From: Paraphysoderma sedebokerense
Taxonomy: Eukaryota > Blastocladiomycota > Physodermatomycetes > Physodermatales > Physodermataceae
Assembly: GCA_025602915.1 (NCBI GenBank)
Contig: JAHLJZ010000067.1
Span: forward strand, 62,001 to 126,000
Length of the DNA: 64,000 nucleotides
Direction: 5' to 3'
Part shown: in pieces, positions 48,055 to 59,460 of the stretch
How positions within the stretch are numbered: position 1 is the stretch's first letter
Layout of the letters: each line of letters opens with the position of its first letter
The notes under the pieces: model-generated
Told to the model about the DNA's origin: nothing
The model's database searches: none
The model's input: the letters and a program-made list of their open reading frames with translations, nothing else
Made by a program: the position numbers and the translations under genes

Positions 48055-50125
48055 ATGGGTATGTTGTTGTTGTCGTTGTTGTTGGACGCTATGCTATGTT
48101 GCCCCTCCCGTCCTTGCGCGCACTGGCTGCCCGTCCACAGTCCTGCGTATCGTACTTGTACTCACAGCTGTATATGATGTAAATTATTTGTTAAAAAAAA
48201 TATAGGTCAGACGCTTTACACATGGTTCGTCTCCTTCACGGCCGCCGTCGGAGGTCTCTTATTCGGTTACGAAATCGGTATCATCAACTCTGTGTTGGCC
48301 ATTGATTCTTTCCAAGTGAAATTCGGTTTGAACGAGTGGGCTCCTAATAGAGAAGAACTGTTTGAAAAGAAGGCCGATTTGTCCGTGAAAATTGCCAATA
48401 AAGCTCAGAGAGCTGACATTGAAGGAAACATCGTCTCTGCTTTCACTTTCGGTTGTATTATCGGTGCGCTTCTCATTGCTTTCGGCGCTGGTGTGTATCA
48501 TTTCCTTCCTCGATTGTGGCGCGGATTATACTAATTTTAATATACATCAATTTAAACTGACCGCTACTTTCAGATGTCCTTGGTCGTCGCAGATCTATCT
48601 GGCTTGGTTCCTTGCTATTTGTTCTTGGAGGTCTTGTTCAAGCTGTTGCTGAAACTGTCGGTGTCATGGTTGCTGGCCGTGGTATTGGTGGTGTTGGAAT
48701 CGGTATCTTGTCCCACAGTGTCCCTCTTTTCATCGCTGAAGTCGCCCCTACCAATATCCGTGGTACTCTCACATCCATCCAACAACTTATGATTACCATC
48801 GGTATCGCCATCGCCTCTATCGCTAACGCTATCATCATTACCGCCTTCTCATCATTCGCACAAAAGACCAACGATTTCATGTGGCGTCTTGCCTTGGGTA
48901 TCCAATGTGCACCCGGTATCATGCTTTTAGGTGCTCTTTTCTTCATTCCAGAATCTCCTCGTTGGTTGATCATGAAGGGCCGAGAAGATGAAGGTCTTAC
49001 TGCTCTTAGTCGATTACGATCTGCATCCCCCAAAGCTCCAGAAGTTCAAGAAGAATTTCATGAATTCAAACAATCCATCGAAGCCGAACGCTCAGTTGGT
49101 GAAGCCAACTGGTCAGAATTGCTTAGACCCGGTATCCGCAATCGTGTGGTGATTGGTCTTATCATTCAATGTTTCCAACAATGGACCGGTATCAACGCTG
49201 TGATGTACTACTCCTCCGCTCTTTATATTGGTATGGGTATCCCCAAAGCCACTGCCTCCACCGTCAACGTCGTCATCCAATCTTTGGTCAACGTCTTCGG
49301 TACCCTCCCCGGTATGTACCTCGTCGAAAGAGCCGGCCGTAAAAAGCTTCTCGTCTGGGGTGGTCTCGCTATGTCAGCCACTATGTGGGGTCTCGTTATC
49401 TTTGTCAATGCTCTCGAAACTGCCGTTGGTAAGGATCCGTCAGAATTGACCATTGATGATCCTCGTCCTCCGGTTGCCGCTACGTATGGTACCATTGCCG
49501 TCGTTCTCGTCTATGCGTAAGTCAATTTGTCCGCGCACTACTTCACCTAAAAATCATACTAATCGTGTTACATTCATTCTTCCTATTTCCTCATCTACTT
49601 GTCTGCTCTTACGTAATGTTCAGATATGTAAGTCGTCGTCTTATCAACTTCTATCTATTGGCAAGTGAATTAGTACTCACTATGTTCTTCTTTTTCCCTC
49701 GTGCTCTTCTCATTCCACTTGAACTTGCTTGAAACGAATAGGTCCTTTCTTTTGCTTCAACTTGGGGTCCCGTCGCTTGGGTTTACCAATCTGAGGTAAG
49801 CAACTCCCATTTACTGCTAACCAAAAACCATCTCACTAACCTCTTACCTTTTGTATCTATTTAGATTTTCCCTGCCCGTGTCCGTGGTAAAGGTACTGGT
49901 TTAGCCACTTCCTCCAACTGGATCAACAACTTTATCCTCTCAAAAGTCTGGCCGTACATCCAACTCTGGCGTGGAAACCAATACATTGTCCCTGGTTGTA
50001 CCGGTATCGCCATGGCTGCCTACTGTCAATTCTTTGTCCCTGAAACCAAGGGTCGCAGTTTAGAAGATATGGACGCCATTTTCGGATTCACTGGTGAAGA
50101 CAGAAATGATCATTTCAAAGCTTAG
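48055..50125 (+). CDS. Hexose-type MFS transporter 2 (516 aa), with 4-nt first exon and 4-nt microexon
   Basis: Sugar transporter of the Hxt/MST class. Exons: 48055-48058 (ATGG), 48206-48490, 48574-49516, 49624-49627 (ATAT), 49742-49795 and 49865-50125; 1551 nt in frame. Motifs are canonical: VGGLLFGYEIGIINSVLAI, DVLGRRRS, GRGIGGVGIGILSHSVPLFI with AEVAPTNIRG, FIPESPRWLI, QQWTGINAVMYYSSALYIG, ERAGRKK, STWGPVAWVYQSEIFPARVR and VPETKGRSLEDMDAIF. The 4-nt exon is needed: joining 49516 straight to 49742 shifts the frame, whereas with ATAT the product reads LVYAYVLSFASTWGP, matching LIYLYTAAFAMSWGP of transporter 1. Codons strongly favour C at the third position, unlike its neighbours, suggesting high expression. 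Confidence 0.93.
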
Positions 50126-50792
50126 AATAATTCTCAATAGACTTTTCCAAAGACTGACATGATTGTAAACTCTGGATTCATGAAAAAACTCGAATCTGTT
50201 GTATCGAGTTTACCATTATTGTATCATATATGTTCTCGTACCTAATTTGGTCACGAACCAAGCTGTTTTGCTTCGTATAGCTGATTAACTATCTTCTTTT
50301 GTACTCACTCAAATAATTGTATTGCTATCAATTCCCTTACATTCGAAATATATTCGTAACCCTAATTCATGATATCTTGCTTCAGACAATCTATTTCTAT
50401 CAAAATACTTATTAAAGTCTAAATTCACAAAATCTCTCCAAAGATTGGACGTCAGTTGATAAGGGGCTTAGGGCATGCCGTTTAAAGCGTTTATTCATCT
50501 ACAAGCGAGAAACGATCATGGGAACCATATTAAATCGTTCAAAGAATCTAGACCATTCCTCTGACTACAGTCTTTACATTTTCAAGTATCTGAAACTCTG
50601 AATTTCTGACACTAATCAAGCTATGAAGTCCTGTGATTGTGGTCCCTGTCCAGCCTTTCAAAACGCGACTATCAGCACGAACAACTCGCGAGTTGCGACA
50701 CAACGAATTAGCATAGTCATACACATACTGAAAAATAATCTTTCAACAATTATCATATATTAAGCAACTACTCTTTTATAGTTTATATCGTC
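50126..50792. other. Spacer between transporter 2 and the CBM48 gene
   Basis: AT-rich 3'-UTR and promoter sequence; no coding exon or RNA gene recognised. Confidence 0.4.
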
Positions 50793-51464
50793 ATGTCGAA
50801 CCCTAAAAACCTCATACAAGTAGAATTCAAGTGGCCGTATTCACCGGACGCTAGAAAAGTGATAGTCACTGGTTCCTTCGATAATTGGTCTCAGTCGATA
50901 CAAATGAAGAAAGACAATGACGGAGTGTTTACTTATAAAACCGATATGATGGGTGGTCAGAAAGGTTCGTTTAATGATACTCTTTATTAAGAATTGTCTC
51001 TGTTTTTGTCGGTTACCCAATTCGAATTTAAACTGACAAGTAATTCTACTTTCCATCGAATAAACCTGGAATCTTCTAAACCTGAACCTGAATAAAAAGT
51101 ATACTACAAATTTATAGTCGACAATAACTGGTTTTTTGACGTACACCAACCAAATGAACCAGACTCCAACAACAATATCAACAATATCTGTGTTCTCCCC
51201 GTTCCACAATCCACCACTTTATCCTCACCCTCGGATTCTCATTCCTCTTCAACAACCCCCCAAACTCACCACCGTTCATCGACAGCCCCGAATTTTAAAA
51301 CGTTCCCTTCTGCATCGTTACTAGCTAGGTCTAATACTGTTCCTGCGAAACCGTCAGGATTGACGTATAATTCTAGCTCAACTGTGAGTTTTAGTGATGA
51401 CTGTCAACCTAAATTATCGGTGGGGAATTCAAACCCGCATTTGGGAAGGTTTCAAGGTCGATAG
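50793..51464 (+). CDS. Small CBM48 (AMPK-beta-type glycogen-binding) protein (178 aa)
   Basis: Exons 50793-50964 and 51100-51464 give 537 nt in frame. Residues 5-90 form a CBM48/AMPK1-CBM immunoglobulin-like domain: VEFKWPYSPDARKVIVTGSF followed by DNWSQSI, then VYYKFIVDNNWFFDVHQPNE, keeping the Trp and Lys residues typical of glucan binding. The C-terminal half is Ser/Thr/Pro-rich and likely disordered. It lacks the AMPK-beta C-terminal domain, so it resembles the yeast Mdg1/Crp1 type rather than a kinase subunit. A regulatory or glycogen-targeting role in the cytosol is plausible but not shown. Confidence 0.8.
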
Positions 51465-52013
51465 ATTTGTTATAGCTGATAATGAGAATCTAAAGAGTTG
51501 GCAAGGTTGTAGATATCGTGAGGTTTAAGTTAGAGACGAGGCGAAAGTTCGAAAGTGATGCGACTTACAAAAGGATTGTTCAGTCGGTGGAATGATGGTT
51601 GGTAAATATTCTGCTACCTCAGTTCGCAAATGCGACGCTTAATATTTGTCGAGAGCTATAGAATTTTAAGAAACGAGGGAAAAATGTTATTTTGAAACCT
51701 CGTTGCATAAAGTTATGGTTAGAATCTTTATACTACGTGATTCGGACTGTTCGTTCACTCTTAAGAGGATATCTGAGCCAAGACTTACACAGGCTCAAGT
51801 TAACTCCGACGAAACATATATGATAATTCACAAAAATTAGTGTTGCCTTTGTAAACTGCATGTCAAATCTCAAATGTATCGAAAAAAAATTTTATGTTCA
51901 TCATTCTTTGCTACATTTTGAGAAGACATGACAATCCAAAAAATATGAAGCTACATTTTATAATTCACAGTACGTACAGTATCCATTAACCCGATCCAAC
52001 CTTGTCAATCCAC
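51465..52013. other. Convergent spacer between the CBM48 gene and SF3B1
   Basis: 3' ends of two convergent genes. AT-rich, no gene seen. Confidence 0.4.
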
Positions 52014-55000
52014 TTAAACCCAAGTCATCAACTCCCACCTCATATAATTATTTCTTTCATCATCTTCAATCAAAGGATAAAACGGAACCAAATTGTCTTG
52101 ACTGGCAATATACATATTATTATAAATTTTCCAATAAATTTCTCTGACCCTTCTAGCCGGATGGAAAAGCCCTTGTACTGTGTACTGTAATACCGTACTA
52201 GGACCCAACGCTACTCGTAATCCGTCGATTGCCTCCATCACGGCGTTAATCACATGAGGAGAAGTTTCAAAGATATTGGGCCAAACGTAATTCAAAAGAT
52301 GAAGGAGTGCGTCCTCGCAATTTAAGCCGGCAACGCCAAGTGCAATATGTTTGACTGTCGTACATGCTGTCTGTCGATGCACCAAATCCCGATCCATCAA
52401 AGCATCTTCGAGTAAGGGGGTAACGGCGTAGATGTAGTCTTTTCCCATTTCGCCGATATATTCGAAAACGAAGGATAACGACTTCAAAACACCATTTTGA
52501 ACGTTTAATTCTGGAACTCGGTATTCGTTCATAAGAGCCGGTAACACTGTGAACGGAGCACAAGTTTCGGCGACGATGGCAATGGCGACGGTTGTACAGA
52601 CTCGATTCTGTCGTTCTTGTACTTTAAGGTTGTTGAGAAGTGTGGCAAGCACATCTTGAGGACCAATCGCCTTAGCAATGTAACCAAAGGTGTTGACCGT
52701 GGCTCTTCGAATTCCTTTTTTATGGGCTTTTAACATGTCCAAAAGTTCAAAACAAATACGCATCCATTCTCGGGCAGAAACATATTCAGCTCCTCGATCG
52801 GCAATACGACCAACAAGGTCGATACTATAATTTGAAATTGTGTCAGTCATAATATAAAACTGAGAATGCAAAAGAAAACTTAACATACCAATTCTCTTGC
52901 ACCTTTTCATGCCTATTTCGCAGAATGGGAGTTAACCTCGGTAGTAGATCTTTGATAGGGGGATTCATATTTGCCATCCCGATAACATTAACAATACTTT
53001 TCAAAGCCCCAAGAATACTGCCCAAAACCTCTGGATACTCTTCTCCCAAGTACTCATACAATACAACCCCAAGATGAGCCATCAACTTTTCTTCACCACA
53101 AGTTTTCATAACCACCGCAATTCTAGAAATTAAATCCGCGGCTTGTTGTCGGACTTTGGCCGATTTGTTGTTTAGTCTCCAGAGAATGGTAGATGTAATC
53201 TGTTGAAGATACGGTCGAGTTCGTAATCCGAGAGCGTTAACCACAGTACCAAAACCGTTCAACATGATGATATCTTCGACTGTCTGTTCTTGGAAGGCGT
53301 AAAGAATTCCATCAATTAATACTTCTTCCAATCGTTCATCAATACTGCTGGCACCCAAATTCGATATGATTTGTTCGATTGTTTCCATGACCATTTTTCT
53401 GTAAGGTTCACTCTCGTCTTTCAAATCATTCACAATTCTACCAACAATATCTGGGACTCCAACTTTCTTTGCAAGTTCAACCGTTGTTTCAACTAACTGC
53501 TTATAATTTCGTCGATCAAGAGCCATTCTTCTAACCCAGAAATTCTTGAAGAAATCTGGCAACACAGATTCACGAATGTAACTTGCTTCAACACCATCAG
53601 TGGCGGAACATTGTTTCACGACTTTCAACACAATCTTCTTCATTTCCTCATCAGGACTCTGAAATTCTCGTACCAAAATAGTCATAACTTCTTTCGTATA
53701 ATAATTCGCCGGTTCCGGTTCCATCAATGGAATCAGATATCCAATAGCCTTCAGAAATGCAGCTAAACCTTTACCGCGATGTTTTCTAACACCAGTCCAT
53801 AAGGGAATAATGATATCATCAAAGGATTCGATACCGTAAGGATGAGCGGCTTCGGCGAGGGCAGCGATAGCAAGTGCAGTGATAGTTCGTACTTTCTGCT
53901 GCTCATCCTCTAAACCGTCCGCAATGGCAGAAACAAGATTTTTTAAATGCGGCAGTACAGCACAGCCCATAAGAATGGCAATCTGTTGTACAATTTTGAT
54001 ACCGGTATGTCTTGCTTGCCACGACTTCTTAGACTTACATACAGCTTTCAGGAAAGGAAGCAAAGCGGGAATACCGAGAGCAGAGGCGACGACCGAGAAT
54101 GCACGGGCTGTAGTGTTACGCACATATTCGTCAACATGATCGATATCAGGTCTCATTGTTGCAATCATAGTAGCTAAACCGGCAGCTTTGGAAAGATTGC
54201 TAATAATTTCACGACCTTCTACACGAGCGTAGTAATCCTCGTCGATTAGTAAAGGCTCGATGACGACAAGAATTTTATGAACGAACGGTCGGACTAGATC
54301 GTCTAATTTATACAAGACACGGTCGATAACTTTTACGAGCAAATGTCGCTCTTGATCTTCGAGCGAGGGTGACATAAGCAGAGGTAGAATTTGATTGAAT
54401 AAAGGACCGGCTCCGAATTCTCGAGCTTTATCGGTTAATTGGCGTAATGCCGATTTTCTCATTGGGGGTGTTCCGTTTTTAATCTTCAACAACAAGCGCA
54501 TAATTTTTCGTTCTTTAAGTTCGTCAATAGATAATGCAGACTCGTCTTCTTCACCTTTGAGAAGTTTGCCAAAAAATTGCATATCTTCTTGCTTGAAGAA
54601 GGGCAAATTGCCGACACCCGGTATTTCAGTGGGAATATTATCGAGTAGCTGCTTGGCAGCTGATTCGTCTTGCATCATGAAACCTCCGGCCATTGGTGTC
54701 GGTGTAGCCATTAATTTGCGGGCGGGAGTCCGAATAGGGACATATGTAGAAGGCGGTTCAAGAATGACGTAGCCTAAGAGATCCGATATGTTAGAGACTA
54801 AAAACATAGATACCAAAGGATATAATAATGGTCATAAAGCTTACCTGAAGCTGGAAACATAGTATCCAGCTCTTCATCGCTCAGCGGTCTGTTCCTCTGA
54901 TCCAGCTCCCTTTCCCATCTTAATGCTTCCGGTGTCTGTGGTACACCCCCTGCGCCAACTGGGGTGACCAGCCCTGCTCCCCCTGCAGGCGTAAGACCAA

Positions 55001-56059
55001 CTGTTCCTACAGGTGTGGCATCCCATCTGGACCTTTTCCTTGGTGTTTCCCCAACAGCTCCGGCTTTCGGGGTGGCCTCCCAGGCAGATACTGCACCATT
55101 CGTGGCGACCGGTGTTGCATCCCATCGATTTCGCTTTCGAGGTTGTTCACCGGCGGCAGTTTCGGAACTTGAAGGGGCCTTTGGAGTTTCATCCCATCTC
55201 GACCGACCAACTGACGAAGAAGTCTCTCCGTCCGGCTTCTCCCACTCAGATACTGTCACCCCTCCGCCAACTGATCCACTCACTGGTGTAGGCATGTCCC
55301 ATCTTCTCTTTCTTCTTCCACTGGCAGGAGCGGTATCTTTATCCTCTTTAATTTCATCACCTTCTGATTCTTTCTCTTTCAATTTTTCTTTGATTGCTCT
55401 CATTACTCTAGCTTCTTCCTTTTCCACTTCCGCTTGTCGCATAACATCCTTATAACTCCTTTCCTCTCCTGCACCGTCTTTGCCGTTCCCAAATGCATCA
55501 TTTCGGGTCGGTGATAACGTCCTATTCAGTCTTCTGGCATGATATTCTGACTCCCTATCGGCAATCTTTCTCTTCGTTGATGGTAATCCTTCAAAGGGAT
55601 CATAGTTTTTGGATGATTCTTCGATTTCTTCGAATAACTCTTTAGGCGCGGTGTATGATTGCAATCGTTTATTTTTGATAGCATAGGAGTCCTCTGTATC
55701 TTCAGAGTCGCCATGGTTCGATGAAGTAGCCGGAAGTGTGTCCAGTTCCGTATCATAGTTTTCGTATTTATCGGTCGAGCCAGAATAAATATCAGTATCG
55801 TACGAGACAGAGCCAACTAAAGCCGCGGAACGTTTCTGACGTTGCTTTTGGATTTCTGCGTCGATATCTGTTGGATTCCGAATGCGGTTAATGTGTACAA
55901 CAGGTAAATCCAGTGGAAGCAAACCCCGTCCGGCGAAGTATGGAAGCCGATAATACATATGAAGAGAAAGGAAAAGAGAGTCAGACACTCATGCACTCAA
56001 AGATAGACAACAATTGCGATAAAGATATAAGGGAAAAAGCAAACTGTACCGTCGGCCAT
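52014..56059 (-). CDS. SF3B1: Splicing factor 3B subunit 1 (SF3B1/Hsh155), 1242 aa
   Basis: The U2 snRNP HEAT-repeat protein that clamps the branch-point helix. Exons (minus): 56059-56050 (ten nt, ATGGCCGACG), 55867-54845, 54773-52889 and 52824-52014; 3729 nt in frame. The N-terminus [17 protein letters not shown] matches the family start. The disordered region carries U2AF-ligand-motif-like RW sites ([35 protein letters not shown]), then [13 protein letters not shown] and [12 protein letters not shown]. The HEAT domain is almost identical to metazoan SF3B1 ([12 protein letters not shown]-like start, [73 protein letters not shown]). The region of human K700 (KVVKQC) is conserved. It is slightly shorter than human (1304 aa) because of the N-terminal linker. 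Confidence 0.97.
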
Positions 56060-56934
56060 AGTGGTGTTTGTTTTTCGAGATTCCTTGGAATTGATCTGGC
56101 TTAACTAGTTCGGGAAGGCTAACTCGACAAACAATCGGAATATACAGGGTTACTGAGAGTGGATGTGAGTGCTGGATGGATGAGAAATGTCGTCGTTATT
56201 GATGATATATACAAGGTTTGCACTTGTATCGTCGAATGTCGAACGATGGAATTTTGTTTGAACTTGACAGCGCAACATCTTTGTTTACGGTGAACCGTCC
56301 GGTGAACACACTTGTGAACGGGAGGGATTAAATAATTTGCACAGAATATTATTGCATTTCTTAATTTTACAGCGGAGATACAAAGTTGAAAAATTAGGGA
56401 AGTTGACATATGAAAATATTATTTGATAGATTTTGTGCCTTGTAAATTTTATTAATGTTTTCTGTTAACGCTCATGTCCATCCACTAATGGGTCCCGTCT
56501 ATCCAATGGGTCCCCACCTCAGAGTTTGGGAAAGTATAAGGATCAATCAGGTATACGAATTGGGTTTGCAAAATATTTCTGAAAGAGAATATGTACTGTT
56601 GTAGGGAGTTGATGCGCCGGATCAATTTGGATTTTCATCATCGCATCATGTCGTTCAAGTACTCTGTCAATGGCGAATTATTGTGGGGACGAATGCAGAG
56701 GTGCGATGCATACATGGATATGACGACATTCATCATCCAGTTTCCAATTAATGCCCGGTTTTGAATCGATAGCGGATTTCAAGTGTACGGCAAAACTCTT
56801 ATGTGTTTCAGGATAGGAGCAACGGCGCTAGTGAATTCAATTTTCGACAATTCGCTTTGGACAAGAAACTTTTTTTAATAGTCGTAGTCTTTGCAGCACA
56901 ACCCTTCTTTTGCAAGGACAAAGTAGAGATTGTT
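56060..56934. other. Spacer between SF3B1 and the secreted tandem family
   Basis: SF3B1 promoter next to 56060. From about 56598 onward, sequence (GTAGGGAGTTGATGCGCCGG, ATCATCGCATCA) is repeated upstream of family copy B at about 59172, so it belongs to the duplicated unit and probably includes the family promoter. Confidence 0.5.
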
Positions 56935-58519
56935 ATGGTGATAGCAATGAGATGGAATCTAATTGCTCTAATCATTTGCCTGCTGATTCTGCAACTCGTA
57001 CCTTGGGCGATTTCATCCAACTTCCAGCCTGTCATAATTACATCCGAACCAGTCGATTCTACCAAACCTTCTCCTTTTGATGCAGTTACATCTAATTCAC
57101 CATGTCCGGTGGGAGTACTGTGTAAATCATCCTCAAAAGCTTTCGCCAAAGCCGCCCTTTCGTCATATACTTGGAGACTCAATGAGCCAGTTACGCTATA
57201 ATTTTGTAAAAGATAAAATCTTTTACCTCAATGTTGATTTGTATCGCTTGGAACCCCGATCTCCTATCAGTACGATTCCACTTCCATCTGTCCTATTTAG
57301 AATGCCGAAGTATCAATTTGAAGGGGCCATAATACGGAGTTATTATCGACAGCTTGAACCGAACACGTATTACAGAGTCACTTTCACGCCACCATTCTTT
57401 TTAAAATCCGGAAACTACTCGGTGGTGCTGTCGCACCATAGCAAGATGAGCTGGGACGATTATGAAGCCATTCACTTATCGGTACAAGCAACCGTTTCAT
57501 TTCAAAGATTGCAGTTGCCGGAGACCAAACCGTTGGGTTCTGATGGCAACGAACGAGCTATAGTTGAAGATTCGAGCAGCAAACGAACTAGAGTTGACGA
57601 TTCGAGCAACAAACGAGCTAGAGTTGACGAATCGAGCAACAAACGGGCTAGAGTTGGAGATGAGGAGACCCCGGTTGAAAAAATCACCTCCTCCGACAAT
57701 GTACACCTACTCTTTAATTCCATCGATTCTGCCACCACATTATGCTCCTTTTATTCCACTTCTCCAAAACTCCGAAGAAGTTGCGATACATTGTTGTCAG
57801 AGTCTGAATTCCCGTCTGATTTAGAGTATCCGGGACATGCAACTATCCTGATGAAAGCACCAGCAAATGGCGACTATGTTTCTAAATTGTCAACAGATAC
57901 TGTATGCCGTCTTGCACATGTTGATGTTTTATTGCAAAAGCTGGAATTCAAATTGCTATCTATTCATGGAGCTCAGTCTAACACCGAATTCGATACTTAT
58001 TCAAAATATAAGTCGCACCTGATGACTCGTTCTAAAGGAATACCGCCGCGTCTCTCAATTTGGACACATCCTAATCTCTACTATCAGATGGGACTGAACT
58101 CGCCAATCGATTTGACTCAATGGATGCAAAATTTAGACATCTTTTCTTTTACATCAGCTACAAACCTGCGCGACATATAAAGGAAGCCGTTACTCTGGAA
58201 GAACTGGAGGAGAAAGTACAATATTTAACCGACCTGCCCAAAACTTTTTAACTTCAAATTTCAATTGACCACTGAAATTCATGATCAAGTCTTGGGATAT
58301 TACGTAAAGTCATTGATTTTTTTCCCGTTCTCGTACGTATTATTTGATTAGGTTATTTAGCAAGCCTACATTCAAGTACTCATTAATTCATCTTATAGGT
58401 TTTCAAAGTTCATGGCTGAATACAGTAAAAGCAGGGATCTGGTTGGTACCGCAGACGAAATGGTTGTAAAACCTGCCAGAGACGCAATAGCGGCCTTGTT
58501 CGAAGTGTGGGAATGGTAG
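56935..58519 (+). pseudogene. Secreted tandem-family copy A, decayed
   Basis: It starts like copy B with a signal peptide (LIALIICLLILQLVPWAISS) and FQPVIITSEPVDSTKPSPFD, PCPVGVLCKSSSKAFAKAAL. The frame then breaks by a 14-nt deletion relative to copy B near 57200, a 1-nt deletion near 58095 and a 1-nt insertion near 58245. Downstream pieces still align (MPKYQFEGAIIRSYYRQLEP, YYRVTFTPPFFLKSGNYSVV, LPPRLSIWTHPNLYYQMG-like). The short last exon (about 58400-58519) ends LFEVWEW. Between about 57560 and 57660 it carries a 30-nt minisatellite encoding KRARVDDSSN-type repeats that copies B and C lack. Too damaged for a normal product; the 57077-58180 frame could still give an unsecreted fragment. 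Confidence 0.7.
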
Positions 58520-59460
58520 ATTGCGGCTAGATATAAATAATTGACATTTGATATTTGTATAATAACTGGCATATGTGTGTACTGAAGAGGAAGATTTGTC
58601 ATTACTATTTAATTCTTAATATTGAAGTGGGCGACAGATTAATAACAATATTGGTCGATCAATACACCCCAACAATATTAAGGTGTTAAAGTGTTCAACA
58701 TGACGGTGACGCTCGACTTCCATTATGTATACTATATAGTCACATTTTTTTTCCTGTATAACAGATACGTTTTTATTAGCCTCATGTAAACCGCAGAAAT
58801 GGGATAAATATGCACTTTTGGCTTTTTTGAGACTGTAATTAAGGTTGTGCTTTTGTGGATTTTATGTCCGGATACATATTTAATTTTCCAAACGGATACG
58901 CTAGTTATATTTATCATATCAGTATCTGTGTGTTTCAATCGTGTAACTTACGATGATATCAGCAATCAACAACCCATATGTGTTTATAATTGTCTCTCTA
59001 GAATCCTATCCATCTTACTTGGGGGTTCTTTTCATTCCTCAACTACGATGGACGGTAGATGTTCCACGCGAATGTTCAGCAAAGCTGGCAAGGGCACACA
59101 AGCCATTGGGCGGTACGCAACGGACTGACGACCAGTTAATCTCGACAGTGATAGAGAAATATTCATAGTGTTGTAGGGAATTCTTGTGCCGGATCAATTG
59201 GATTGTTATCATCGCATCAATTATTTTGATTGAACCCGAGGTCTACGTGGATCTGTGTAGTCGAATGCATACGAATGGCATACATGGATTCAGCGGTCAT
59301 GTTTCGGGTAAACTATCAGGTGTTGGATCAACTTCGGAAATTTAGGGTCCGCGACAAAACTCTTGCGTTTCAGGATTCAGGAGCAGCGAGGCCGAAGAAA
59401 ATTCGCTATTCCGGAGACCTTTTTGTTAATTTTCATGTCTTTTTGAAAAAGCAGTAAAAT
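58520..59460. other. Spacer between family copies A and B
   Basis: From about 59170 (GTAGGGAATTCTTGTGCCGG, TTATCATCGCATCAATT) it resembles 56598 onward, and 59352 onward (CAAAACTCTTGCGTTTCAGG) resembles 56791 onward. Thus the tandem duplication of about 2.57 kb included upstream sequence. No other gene recognised. Confidence 0.5.
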
